Source: Rebecca billardiae RCC1528 (Eukaryota > Haptophyta). Taken from it: 64,000 bases of DNA. The stretch is from positions 124,001 to 188,000 of the forward strand of contig OZ251223.1 in assembly GCA_965240325.2 (NCBI GenBank), written 5' to 3'. The notes beneath the pieces were generated by a model that worked only from the letters and a program-made list of their open reading frames with translations, made no database searches and was not told the origin of the DNA. Both the position numbers and the translations under genes were made by a program. Positions 46,302 to 57,800 of the stretch are shown here, piece after piece (within the stretch, counting starts at the first letter, position 1; each line of letters opens with the position of its first letter).

Positions 46302-46739
46302 ATGCAGGTGGGGTACGAGGTTCGACCGTCGCCCATCGCGGGCGTGGGCCTCTTCACGACGGAGGACATCCCAAAGGGTGCGCTCGTGTGGAAATACTCG
46401 CCGCAGAGCGTGCGCACCTACGACAGCGAGGCGGCCGTGCGCACGAGGCTGGCGGCGCTGAGCGAGAAGGAGCTGCTCGACTTCCTGGAGCACGCGTACT
46501 GCTGGGAGGGCCAAGTCGTGGAGATCCTCGACGACGGGAAGTACTGGAACCACTCGAAACGGCCGAATACAGGCAACGTGCCGGACGACCCAGACTCGTC
46601 ATACGCGCTGCGCGACATCCCCGCGGGCGAGGAGCTGCTTGACGACTACTCGCAGCACGACCGCATGCCGTGGTATGAGGCGATCTGCGCGGAGCACAGC
46701 GTCATGTCAGTCACGGCCATGGGCGACAAATACGACTGA
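46302..46739 (+). CDS. Small SET-domain protein
   Basis: 145 residues from the Met at 46302, just before the SET fold begins (VRPSPIAGVGLFTTEDIPKG). Further SET landmarks: the YWNHSKRPNTG block (NHS SAM-pocket motif) and RDIPAGEELLDDYS (the GEEL.DY catalytic-Tyr region). It consists of little besides the SET core, with no pre-SET, post-SET or DNA-binding part. It could methylate a histone or another protein. Stand-alone SET proteins of this size also occur in algae, bacteria and giant viruses; here the host-like GC and the tight divergent pairing argue for a resident gene. The longer open frame from 46119 would overlap the neighbour's coding start. Confidence 0.85.
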   Translation: MQVGYEVRPSPIAGVGLFTTEDIPKGALVWKYSPQSVRTYDSEAAVRTRLAALSEKELLDFLEHAYCWEGQVVEILDDGKYWNHSKRPNTGNVPDDPDSSYALRDIPAGEELLDDYSQHDRMPWYEAICAEHSVMSVTAMGDKYD

Positions 46740-47067
46740 GCCCATGCGTAGCCCACCCCCGTCTCAGCCCCCGCCCACAGACTCAGTGATCAGCAATGGT
46801 GTCAACAACATCGCGGGCGCGGAAGTCATGAGCTTCTCTACAGCAGTATCCTGGACCACCTCCTTAAAGTTCAGAACCTACCCCCATACAGTATATTGAT
46901 TGTACCTGTTCAATATGAATCCGCGCCGATCCCAGCCTGAAGTTTAGTACGAGTTGAGAGTCAGGATCTCGCGCAGGTGCGCGTGCTGCCGAAAGAAGCT
47001 CCAGTTGGAGGGAAGAAAGGGCGACGGCGTCCTCGCGCGCGCGGCCGAGTGCACGCAGCCGCGCGCA
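46740..47067. promoter_or_regulatory. Intergenic region upstream of the RING gene
   Basis: 328 bases. An AT-rich patch (GTATATTGATTGTACC near 46888-46905) lies about 170 bases before the RING gene start and may hold its promoter. Confidence 0.3.
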
Positions 47068-48237
47068 ATGGACGACGAGTACGACGAGGTGGTGGTCGTG
47101 TACAACGGCACTAGGCGACTTTGCACCGACCACCCGTGGTGCGACTGCGACTGGCAATTCCGCAACAGCACGGACTGCGAGTGTGACGGCCTGCTCGCCA
47201 ACTTCTCCGAGGTCGCGAGCGCTCCATGCGAGCCGTGCGCGTGCAACGTGACGCTCACGCCGGGCGGCGAGTACGCCGAGGAATCCGGCGGGCAGAACGC
47301 CCGCCCCCCGTGCGAGGACTGCAAAGTGGTCACGCACGCCCGCCACTGGGCCAACTTTGACGCGCGGTTCACGGTGTTTCCGCCCTTCCTCTTCCTCGGC
47401 TGTGCGGGCCTGCTGCTGTGCAAGTGGCTGCTCCGGGTGCGCTTCGCCGTGCACCGGCGGAGGCGAGCCGAACGCCGCGAAGCCGGCAGCCCCGCCGCCG
47501 CCGACGGCACCGTGCAGCTCGTCGCGGTCACGCACGGCGCGGACGCGGACGCTCTGATCGGACAGCTGGCGGCTGCGCCCTACAGCTCGCTCTCCGCGGC
47601 CGAGGCGCGCGGCCGGGTGGACTGCGCGATCTGCCTGGCCGCGCTCAGGCCGGACTCGAGCGTCAAGCGCCTCGCGTGCTCGCACATCTTCTGCTCCGAG
47701 TGCATCGACTCGTGGATCCGCTCGCAGGCGGCGCAGCCGGCGGTCAAGCTGATCGTTCTGTGCCCGCTGTGTAAGTCTGACCTCAGCGCCGAGCCGAGCG
47801 CCGAGGCGGAGGCGGCGGCGGAGGCGGAGGCGCACGCCGCGCAGCACGCTGAGGACGCGCCGGCGGGGGCGCCGACGGCTGCGACGCATGCGATCGAGCT
47901 CGACGCCGCGCGCGCGCCCGCAAGCGCCCCCGCTGCCGCGAACGCAGCGCCGGGGCCGCTGCCGGCGCCTGCCACCGGTGGCGCGGGCGGAGCCGCGCCG
48001 GCCGGCGGCGCGGCCTCGGCCGCGGGCGCGAGCGCCAGCCAGCCGCCGGCCGCGTCCAGGCCGTCACCGCCGATCCGCGATGCGCGCGTGCTGCCGGCTG
48101 CGCGGAGTGCTGAAGGCTCGTCGGCCGGGCTGGACAATGCCCACGCCGACGCGCTGTCGGCTGCGGCGGCGCCCGCCAGCGCGGCGCCGCACTCCGCCAC
48201 TCCCGGCGCAGGCCCTGCGCCTGCAGCTGCCCGCTGA
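47068..48237 (+). CDS. Membrane RING-finger protein, likely E3 ubiquitin ligase
   Basis: 389 residues from the Met at 47068 (MDDEYDEVVVVYNG). An upstream in-frame Met at 46954 adds an Arg/Cys-rich stretch and seems less likely. The N-terminal ~90 residues carry about ten Cys and several N-glycosylation sequons (NGT, NST, NFS, NVT), as in a luminal or extracellular domain. A transmembrane helix follows (FPPFLFLGCAGLLLCKWLL). The cytosolic part has a C3HC4 RING at about 188-237: CAIC, then LACSHIFCSEC, then CPLC. The last 150 residues are Ala/Pro-rich and disordered. RING proteins recruit E2 enzymes to ubiquitinate targets, here probably at a membrane. No clear signal peptide precedes the Cys-rich part, so topology is inferred. 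Confidence 0.85.
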   Translation: MDDEYDEVVVVYNGTRRLCTDHPWCDCDWQFRNSTDCECDGLLANFSEVASAPCEPCACNVTLTPGGEYAEESGGQNARPPCEDCKVVTHARHWANFDARFTVFPPFLFLGCAGLLLCKWLLRVRFAVHRRRRAERREAGSPAAADGTVQLVAVTHGADADALIGQLAAAPYSSLSAAEARGRVDCAICLAALRPDSSVKRLACSHIFCSECIDSWIRSQAAQPAVKLIVLCPLCKSDLSAEPSAEAEAAAEAEAHAAQHAEDAPAGAPTAATHAIELDAARAPASAPAAANAAPGPLPAPATGGAGGAAPAGGAASAAGASASQPPAASRPSPPIRDARVLPAARSAEGSSAGLDNAHADALSAAAAPASAAPHSATPGAGPAPAAAR

Positions 48238-49175
48238 TGGCGCGACGGCCATCGCGGCATCAACGTCTGGATAGCTGGCGGCAGATGCCGCGCCGACGCT
48301 CGCCGCCGCCGCTGCCGCGGCAGGCGTGTGCCCGGCAGGCACGAGGCCGCGTGCGGTTCTCTACGCCTGCTGTGCAGCTGTGCTGGCGCTTCAAGGGCGG
48401 CATCAAGGGCGGCATGGGTGGCCCGGCCGGCCCGGGGCGGCCGGTCGTAGTCATTCATTATCGCATGGTCTATCATATCAATATCATCGCGCAGCTCATC
48501 AAGGCTCATGCGCAAGCACTAGTACTGCTCGTGAGTAAGTGCGCCTGTCTGTGCGCACGCAGGTCGGAATGAGCCAGGTGTGATGACTGATGAGATGATG
48601 AGATCGCGTTACGTCACACGTCAAAGTCTTAAGTCGTCTGCTGACAATGACGATTATTATAAATCTGAGTATATATATATATGGCGCGCGGGCCAGAGCG
48701 CGCTAGGCGGCGCGCTCACTCTCCAAGCCCCTCTTCTGCAGCTGCGCGGCCTGCGCGCCGCTTGGCCGGCGCGCGGCGACGCGTACTATTACGACCTCAT
48801 TCTCATCCAGGCGCCCACGCGGGCGCACGGCCCACGGCCCCGGGGCGACAGCCGCGGCTGCCGCTTGCTTGCCGTCGGAGCTGCTCGCCGCTAGGTCGGC
48901 GGGCGGCGACATGGACTACGACCTCACCCTCATCCAAGTGCTCCGGAAGGCGCTCGGCCGCGGCGGCATCTGCCGTCGCCGCCGCGTGCCCCAGGCCGAG
49001 GCGGTGCTCCATCCCGGCCCCGCTCCCGTAGGGGGGCCAGGGCCGTGCCGGGGAGTGGCCACACCGTGACAGTCCGTGTCCGTCGGAGTCGTCGGACCTG
49101 GGGCTGGATGGACGGTAACTCAGGTAAGTAAGGCGCGGACGCATTCTACTTCTAGTGAATAGTGACGATGATATG
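48238..49175. other. Intergenic region with a short duplicated motif
   Basis: About 0.94 kb. A pair of related stretches at about 48775-48812 and 48905-48941 share GCGGCGAC....TACGACCTCA..CTCATCCA, the second beginning with ATG (48911) and opening a 52-codon frame (MDYDLTLIQVLRKALG). This may be a remnant of a duplicated first exon. A short TA run (48670-48682) is also present. No convincing gene. Confidence 0.4.
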
Positions 49176-50267
49176 ATGTGTCATCTGTTGCACTCTGAGC
49201 CTGACACTTGTCCGATGAGACTGCCACGTCGTTAAATACATATATATATATATATATGGCGGGCCGTAGGTCCGCCCCTTGTAGTGCCCGGGAAAAAGAT
49301 AAGGAAATAAAGTAAAAGAATAAAGAAAATCGCCTCGCAAAGAAAAGAAAATCGCGTCGCTCACTACCGGGCGCCCTCGCAGCGCTCTCCCACTGGCCCC
49401 GGACGCTCGGCCGAAAAAGGGTTCCTGGATGGCGCGGAGCGCGTGGGTGCCGCGCGCCAAATCCAACGCCGGCGCGGACATCACGAGAGGACTCCCGAGG
49501 GGTGTTTTCGCCCGCTTCGCGATTGATGCCCTCGTCGTCTCGCGTGCAGGTCGAACGGGGGCCAAAGTCGACGCGTTTGGAGGTACGCTCGGCACGTCGA
49601 CACGATCGTGCGACCTGGGGCGGTCCTCGCCCGACTTGCACGTCGAGCGCTCGCACGGGCCATAGCATCAAGCGCTGCGCTCGACAACCACCTCGCGCGA
49701 TCCACCGCCGCGCGTCGAGCTCGGTGCGGAAAGGCCCTCCTCACGAGGTGTCTCGCGGGCGGGAAGCGCCATCGCACGCGACGCAAGATTTGGCGCAGCC
49801 TTCTGAACTCGATCGCCGGAATCGCACCGGTCTATCGCTTGCGTCCCAGCAGCCGAAGCCCACGTCCGGCGTGCATGGCGTCGACGGTGACCAATGCGAC
49901 GGAAGCGCAGCGCCAACGGCTACGACGCGCAGCGGACGCACCTCCCGGGTCTGTCGCCGTGGCAGCAACCGTGTCTTCGCGAGTTGGCGACCCTCGCCGC
50001 AGCGCGACACAGACAAGCCCGTGATGCCATCCGCAGAGATGAAACGTCGAGCATGCAACATGGTCACGCCATCCTCGTCCATGGCGCAGGCGCTGCGGGA
50101 CGAGGCGGACGTCGTCACGCCGCTGACGGATGCGCTGCGATTCGTGTGCCTGCGAGAGCAGCTCGTGCCCACTCTCGATCGCGAGTGGCACACGCTGTCG
50201 CTGTGCGCGCGCGCGCGCACAACCAACAGCTCCTCGTGCCGCCAAACACGCGGGCGCCAGACCTGTC

Positions 50268-50628
50268 GAAGAGGCGAAGAGCGACGACCGCGTGAACGTC
50301 AACGCGCTCGTGCTCAGCGTGGCGGCCGTGTACGATGCCAACGCGACCTGCGCCGAGCCCATCATGCCCGGAGCGGACATCGGCAAGCGTCCTCGCGACG
50401 ACCGCTCTCGGCTGGCGGCAGGAGGACATGCACACGATCTACTCTGGCGGCTTCGTCGGCGGCGAGGCGCTCGATTACGCCATCGCGGTCGAGATGCGGC
50501 ACATACAGCGCGTACCTGCGCTCGCGCGGAGCATCGGGCTACCCGCCCCGCCCCGCGTGCTGCACATTCCCTCGTGGGTGTGGGCCTCGCTGATGATGCG
50601 CACGCCAGACGTGTACACGTGTGACGTG
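50268..50628 (+). pseudogene. Broken gene fragment inside the inverted-repeat element
   Basis: Protein-like sequence continues across two frames: SDDRVNVNALVLSVAAVYDA with ATCAEPIMPGADIGK in one (to about 50390), then GGFVGGEALDYAIAVEMRHI and PPRVLHIPSWVWASLM in another (to 50625), stopping at a plausible donor GTGAGT. This suggests a frameshifted exon, perhaps captured from a host gene. I recognise no family. Confidence 0.3.
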
Positions 50629-50813
50629 AGTGGGAGAACTTCACAGGTGTCACTGGTCCGAAACCTGTCCGGCACCCACGGCCACGAGCGAATGCTGTGG
50701 AAAGACGCGAACCCGCAGAGGAAACATTGCGACAGCACTGGCACGGCCCGCCGCCCCCCCGGCCCGCCAGGGCACAGTTTATATTTTTATATATATATAT
50801 ATACTATATAAGA

Positions 50814-50859
50814 ATATATATATGAATCTAATATATATATATTAGATTCATATATATAT
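50814..50859. repeat. AT-rich perfect palindrome
   Basis: The 26-base core at 50824-50849 (GAATCTAATATA...TTAGATTC) equals its own reverse complement and is flanked by TA tracts on both sides, so it can form a cruciform or hairpin. It lies just inside the right inverted repeat of the mobile element. Confidence 0.85.
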
Positions 50860-50951
50860 ATATATATATATATTAACGACGTGGTATGTATATATATTTA
50901 ACGACGTGGCAGCATCGGACAAGCGTCAGGCTCAGAGTGCAACAGACACAT

Positions 50952-51831
50952 AGAAATATATGATGAATGATGAATAAGTATACGCAAACTTGTAGTTGTA
51001 CTACGTGTCTCGGGCTGTCGATCCGTCTTCGTCAGTCACGCCGTGACGAGCGCACCATGGCGGCAGCTCTCTCGCCGCGTGGCGCACGGTCAGGGAGCAT
51101 CCGCGTCTGCGCAGACACACGGCTCGCCCGCAAGTGTGCTGTGTCGCGCACGCGCGCGCTCGCGCGGCCGGCCATCGCGCACAGACCTGACTGGTCTCAC
51201 ATGCACCAGCATGGTCGTGCACGCACAGCGCCGCTCCGCGCACGCAATAAATTCGAGCGTGGTGCGCATGCACGTACACTCTGTGTCCCTGGTCCACACA
51301 CAGCGTGTGAGCTCGTGCTTTGACCACGTGCAGGCGCACCACAGACTTTCGCGCAGCTGCCGCGCCGGGCAGTGCCAGCGGCTCGACAGGCTCAGCTCGT
51401 GGGCAGCGCTCGCTCGATTGCACTGCTCCTGCCGCGCAGGGTGCCCAGCTTGCTGCGCTCGGTGTGCACTGGCGCGTTCGGACGGCACCCCGCGTACGCC
51501 TCGGGCCACGCGTGGGAGCCTAGCTCCACGCACGGAGGACTCGCAGGCGCAGGCCGGCGGCTGCCTCACACGGCTTGGTCGGGAGGCCGCCGCTCGGCTA
51601 CCGTCGAGCTCGCCGATCAGCTGCACCGCCTGTACTTTCGTATAAGCGCAGCACGCTAGCTACCGCCGCCTCGCGCACGACACGGCAAGGCTGAACATTC
51701 ATGACTGTGGGCGGGCATCAGCCCCAAGTACGCAGCCATCAGCACCACGGCCTTCACCTTCAGTAGCGCTGACGATAGAGCCGCCGCTTGATATTGTCGC
51801 TTAAACTTGAGGGCCACTATATATATAATGA
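50952..51831. other. Intergenic region, no gene seen
   Basis: 880 bases at the 3' side of the large SPPP/FG-GAP gene. Rich in CGCG and GTGC words, with only short overlapping frames on both strands and no recognisable domain. Confidence 0.5.
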
Positions 51832-54800
51832 TCAGTCGGCGTCATGGATCGATGACGACGCGGCGCTCTCACCGTCAGCCGGCGGCACGGGGCAGCTCGT
51901 CATCGCCATCGCCGCCGCCGCTAGCGACGGCAGCGTCGCCCCATCCCACGGTCCGACGCTGCCGCCGGCACTGCCGCCGGGCGGCACGGCCGCGCAGCTG
52001 TCGGCCGCGGCGCTGCTGCCCTGCGCCTCGGCGGCGCCGCCGCCAGCGCGCTGCCCGGCGGCTGCGCGCTGCGGCGGCTGTGCCTGTGTCGTGAAGCGGT
52101 TGAACTCGTAAGCCTCGGACCAGAGGAGGCCGCCTGCGTCCGCGCCCGCGCCGTGGACGATGTACTGACGCCAGTCGCCCGCGATGAAGCCCTCGCCCTG
52201 GGGCACACCGCGCGGCGGCTGCGCGTGCTCGCCCCCGTCCGGCGTGGCCGCGGCCGCCTCCTCCTGCTGGGCGCCGCCGACGCCCGGCGCGCCGCCGGGC
52301 GCGCGTGCGCCGCGCGGCGCGTCGCACGCGCGCTGTCCGAGCAGCCCGTGGGCCTCGTCCGCGGCGCACGCGCGCTCGAAGCTGAAGCTCAGGTCGATGT
52401 AGCCGAACGTGGTGCGCAGCGGCGCGCGCCCGCCGTAGATGAGCACGCGGTTGAGCACCAGCTCGCACGGCTCGGGCTCGTCCTCGGTCGCGCCGCCGCG
52501 CCGGGGCTCGGCACCGCTGCCGCCGCCGCCACCCGTCTGCGCGGGGCGCTCAGGCGGCCCGTTGGTGCGGTGCGTGGCGGCCGTGCGCTCGCAGCGCTCC
52601 AGGCGGCGCGCGAGCATGCGCGGCAGCGCGCCGAGCACGTGTTGCCGGGTGAGCTCGAGCGAGCAGTTGCACTCGACGCCGCGCACGCGCAGCCGGCGCA
52701 GCCGCGTGTCCACGTCCGTCGCGCCGCGCGGCACGAGGGCCTTCCCGGCGTGGGCGGGCAGCTGCACGTCTGTCCACGCGCACGCGGCCGAGTTCTCGTC
52801 ACACGAGTACCGCTCGTGCTGCAGCTCGGCGAGCAGCGCGCCGTCCGGGCCGTGCACGCGCGTGCGCCCGAGCGGCACGGGCTCGCCGTCGAGCGTCGGC
52901 GGGCGGGAGCGGTCGACGGGCAGCAGCACGCGGTGGCGCGCCGCGGCGCCCCCGGCGCTGCCGTGCGGCTGCTGCGCGGGGGCGCCGCCGCTGCTCAGCG
53001 CGACGCCGATGTCGCCGAGCACCGTGTGCGTGAGGTCGTGCACGGCAAAGACGTCGGGGACGTCCGCGAAGCGCGCGTGCAGCTGCAGCCCGCGCGTCGA
53101 GATCAAGTTGAACACCTGGCCGCCCTCGCCGGACACTTCGTACCGGACTCCGTCGCTGCCGGTGAAGAGCGGGTCGTCACCGGCGGTGGACGGCGGCGGC
53201 GGGCTTGGCGGGTCAGGGGGCGGCGAGGGCGGGCTGGGCGGGGAGGGCGGAGGGCTGGGTGGAGAGGGCGGCGGCGGCGGCGACGGCGGTGGGCTTGGTG
53301 GCGGCGAGGGCGGCGGGCTCGGCGGCGGGCTTGGCGGCGGGCTCGGCGGCGGTGGGCTGGGTGGCGGACTCGGCGGAGGCGAGGGCGGCGGGCTCGGCGG
53401 CGGGCTCGGCGGCGGGCTCGGCGGCGGCGATGGCGGCGGGCTCGGCGGCGGGCTCGGTGGCGGCGATGGCGGCGGGCTCGGCGGCGGGCTCGGCGGCGGG
53501 CTCGGCGGCGGGCTCGGCGGCGGGCTTGGCGGCGGGCTCGGAGGCGGCGGGCTGGGCGGCGGGCTGGGTGGCGGGCTCGGCGGGGGTGAAGGCGGCGGGC
53601 TGGGCGGCGGGCTCGGCGGCGGCGACGGCGGCGGGCTCGGCGGCGGTGGCGGGCTGGGCGGCGGGCTCGGCGGAGGCGAAGGCGGCGGGCTCGGCGGCGG
53701 GCTCGGCGGCGGGCTCGGCGGGGGCGAAGGCGGCGGGCTCGGCGGCGGGCTCGGCGGCGGGCTCGGCGGCGGGCTCGGCGGAGGTGGCGGGCTCGGTGGT
53801 GGGCTGGGCGGCGGGCTGGGCGGCGGGCTGGGCGGCGGGCTGGGCGGCGGGCTGGGCGGCGGGCTCGGCGGCGGGCTCGGAGGCGGCGGGCTCGGTGGTG
53901 GGCTCGGCGGCGGGCTCGGCGGCGGCGAAGGCGGCGGGCTCGGCGGCGGGCTCGGCGGCGGGCTCGGCGGCGGCGATGGCGGCGGACTCGGCGGCGGGCT
54001 CGGTGGCGGGCTCGGCGGCGGGCTCGGCGGCGGGCTCGGCGGCGGGCTGGGCGGCGGGCTGGGCGGCGGGCTCGGAGGCGGCGGGCTCGGTGGTGGGCTC
54101 GGCGGGGGCGAAGGCGGCGGGCTCGGCGGCGGGCTGGGCGGCGGGCTCGGCGGTGGCGATGGCGGCGGACTCGGCGGCGGGCTGGGCGGCGGGCTGGGCG
54201 GCGAGCTGGGCGGCGGGCTGGGCGGCGGGCTCGGAGGCGGCGGGCTGGGCGGTGGGCTCGGCGGCGGGCTCGGCGGGGGCGAAGGCGGCGGGCTCGGCGG
54301 CGGGCTCGGCGGCGGGCTGGGCGGCGGGCTCGGCGGCGGTGGCGGACTTGGCGGCGGGCTCGGCGGAGGCGAAGGCGGCGGACTCGGCGGCGGCGACGGC
54401 GGCGGGCTCGGCGGGGGCGAAGGCGGCGGGCTCGGCGGCGGCGAAGGCGGCGGGCTCGGCGGCGGCGATGGCGGCGGACTCGGCGGCGGGCTCGGTGGCG
54501 GGCTGGGCGGCGGGCTCGGAGGCGGCGGGCTCGGCGGCGGGCTCGGGGGCGGGCTCGGCGGCGGCGAAGGCGGCGGGCTGGGCGGCGGGCTCGGCGGCGG
54601 GCTCGGCGGCGGCGATGGCGGCGGGCTCGGCGGCGGGCTCGGCGGCGGGCTCGGCGGCGGGCTCGGAGGCGGCGGGCTGGGCGGCGGGCTGGGTGGCGGG
54701 CTCGGCGGGGGTGAAGGCGGCGGGCTGGGCGGCGGGCTCGGCGGCGGCGATGGCGGCGGGCTCGGCGGCGGTGGCGGGCTCGGCGGCGGGCTCGGCGGAG

Positions 54801-57800
54801 GCGAAGGCGGCGGGCTCGGCGGCGGGCTCGGCGGCGGGCTCGGCGGGGGCGACGGCGGCGGGCTGGGCGGCGGGCTGGGCGGCGGGCTCGGCGGCGGGCT
54901 CGGCGGAGGTGGCGGGCTCGGTGGCGGGCTCGGCGGCGGACTGGGCGGCGGGCTTGGGGGCGGGCTGGGCGGCGGGCTGGGCGGCGGGCTGGGCGGCGGG
55001 CTCGGAGGCGGCGGGCTCGGCGGTGGGCTCGGCGGCGGGCTCGGCGGGGGCGAAGGCGGCGGGCTCGGCGGCGGAAGCGGCGGCAGGCTCGGCGGCGGCG
55101 ATGGCGGCGGACTCGGCGGCGGGCTCGGTGGCGGCGATGGCGGCGGGCTCGGTGGCGGCGGCGGGCTCGGCGGCGGGCTCGGCGGTGGGCTGGGCGGCGG
55201 GCTGGGCGGCGGGCTGGGCGGCGGGCTGGGCGGCGGTGAAGGCGGCGGGCTCGGCGGCGGGCTCGGCGGCGGGCTCGGCGGAGGGCTCGGCGGCGGGGGC
55301 GGGCTGGGCGGCGGGCTCGGCGGAGGCGAGGGCGGCGGGCTCGGCGGTGGGGTCGGCGGTGGGCTCGGCGGCGGCGAAGGCGGCGGGCTCGGCGGCGGGC
55401 TCGGCGGCGGCGAAGGCGGCGGGCTCGGCGGCGGGCTCGGCGGTGGCGGGCTGGGCGGCGGCGACGGGGGTGGCGGGCTGGGCGGCGGGCTTGGCGGCGG
55501 GCTGGGAGGCGGGCTGGGCGGCGGGCTCGGGGGCGGGCTCGGCGGCGGGCTGGGCGGAGGCGAAGGCGGAGGGCTCGGCGGCGGGCTGGGCGGCGGCGGG
55601 CTGGGCGGTGGGGACGGGGGTGGCGGGCTGGGCGGCGGGCTGGGCGGCGGGCTGGGCGGCGGGCTGGGCGGTGGGGACGGCGGCGGGCTCGGGGGTGGCG
55701 GGCTTGGTGGCGGCGCAGGCGGCGGGCTTGGCGGCGGGCTTGGCGGCGGGCTTGGAGGTGGCGGCGGGCTCGGGGGCGGCGATGGTGGCGGGCTGGGCGG
55801 CGGGCTTGGCGGTGGGCTCGGCGGTGGCGACGGCGGCGGGCTCGGAGGCGGCGGCGGGCTGGGAGGCGGGCTGGGCGGTGGGGACGGCGGCGGGCTCGGG
55901 GGTGGCGGGCTGGGCGGCGGGCTCGGCGGTGGGCTCGGCGGCGGGCTCGGCGGCGGGCTTGGCGGGGGTGACGGAGGCGGCGGGCTCGGCGGCGGGCTCG
56001 GCGGTGGCGGGCTCGGCGGCGGCGATGGCGGCGGGCTCGGCGGCGGGCTCGGCGGTGGGCTCGGCGGCGGGCTCGGCGGCGGGCTCGGAGGCGGCGGGCT
56101 GGGCGGCGGGCTGGGGGGCGGGCTGGGCGGTGGGGACGGCGGCGGGCTTGGGGGCGGCGGGCTCGGAGGTGGCGACGGCGGCGGCGGCGATGGCGGGGGT
56201 GACGGCGGTGGCGGTGACGGTGGTGGTGACGGTGGCGGTGGCGATGGCGGCGGCGACGGCGGTGGTGGTGACGGTGGCGGCGACGGTGGTGGTGACGGCG
56301 GCGGTGGCGATGGTGGCGGCGATGGCGGCGGTGACGGCGGCGGGCTCGGTGGCGGTGACGGTGGAGGTGGTGGGCTCGGCGGCGGGCTCGGCGGCGGGCT
56401 CGGCGGCGGGCTTGGCGGGGGTGACGGAGGCGGCGGGCTCGGCGGCGGGCTCGGCGGCGGCGGGCTCGGCGGCGGCGATGGCGGCGGGCTCGGCGGCGGG
56501 CTCGGCGGTGGGCTCGGCGGCGGGCTCGGCGGCGGGCTCGGCGGCGGCGGGCTGGGCGGCGGGCTGGGAGGCGGGCTGGGCGGTGGGGACGGCGGCGGGC
56601 TCGGTGGCGGCGGGCTCGGAGGTGGCGACGGCGGCGGCGATGGCGGCGGTGACGGTGGCGGGCTCGGTGGTGGCGACGGCGGCGGTGGGGGGCTCGGCGG
56701 CGGGCTCGGCGGCGGCGACGGTGGTGGCGACGGCGGCGGCGGCGACGGTGGTGGCGACGGCGGCGGCGGCGAGGGCGGCGGCAAGGGCGGCGGTGGTGAC
56801 GGTGGTGGCGACGGCGGCGGCGGCGAGGGCGGTGGTGATGGCGGCGGCGGTGACGGCGGTGGTGACGGTGGTGGCGAGGGCGGCGGCGGCGAGGGCGGTG
56901 GCAAGGGCGGTGGTGGCGACGGCGGCGGCGACGGCGGTGGCGGTGACGGTGGCGGTGACGGTGGTGGTGACGGTGGCGGCGGCGATGGTGGCGGCGATGG
57001 CGGCGGTGACGGCGGCGGGCTCGGCGGCGGTGACGGCGGAGGCGGCGGGCTCGGCGGCGGGCTCGGCGGCGGCGGGCTCGGAGGTGGAACGGGCGGCGGC
57101 GGCGATGGCGGCGGTGACGGCGGTGGCGGCGACGGCGGAGGCGACGGCGGCGGCGGCGACGGTGGTGGCAACGGCGGCGGCGGCGAGGGCGGCGGCAAGG
57201 GCGGCGGTGGTGACGGTGGAGGCGACGGTGGCGGCGGCGAGGGCGGTGGCGATGGCGGCGGCGGTGACGGCGGCGGCGACGGCGGTGGCGGTGACGGTGG
57301 CGGCGAAGGCGGCTGGCTCGGCGGGGGGGATGGCGGAGGGAAGGGAGGTGGACTGGGCGGGGGTAACGGGGGCGGCGCCGGCGGCAGCGATGGCGGTGGG
57401 CTCGGTGGCGGGCTCGGCGTTGGCGGTGGAGAGGGTTCTGGCAGGCCGTCAAGCGAGATCACGTACGCCCTTCCTCCATCGTCGTTTCCCCGGTAAGCGC
57501 CCACGAACAGCTCAGGGGAACCGTCTCCAGAGAGGTCACCTAGCGCAGCGACGCCGTGGCCAAATTCGCTTAAGAGCGTGAGCTCGGCACTCAGGCTCGG
57601 GGTCTCGTGACCGATCTTGCGCTGCGAGCGCACAGTGCCGTCTCGCTGCATGTACAGCACGTACACGGCTGCAGAGATGCCGCGAGTTGCCTCGCCGACG
57701 AGCGCGTCCGGAATCCCGTCGGCGTCGAGGTCTCCTGCACCCGCGCAGCCAATGCCAAACCAGCCGTCATAATCAAGCGCGTTGAGAACAATCCCGCCTT

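Larger units (their letters stand above)
49176..50951. mobile_element. Inverted-repeat-bounded mobile element candidate, 1.78 kb
   Basis: The left end (49176-49240) and right end (50894-50951) are inverted copies of one another over about 60 bases. The shared core runs CTGTTGCACTCTGAGCCTGA, then C(A/G)CTTGTCCGATG, then CTGCCACGTCGTTAAATA, with one substitution and two 3-base gaps. TA tracts lie just inside both ends (49240-49256 and 50770-50900). No transposase is recognised. No clear target-site duplication is seen, so the family is undetermined. Confidence 0.65.

Noticed and set aside
52439-57496. A Gly-rich plus-strand frame of 1685 codons resembling a GGX structural protein
   Set aside because: It is the reverse complement of the SPPP repeat. 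The minus frame has a signal peptide, FG-GAP units and a duplicated C-terminal domain; the plus frame has none.
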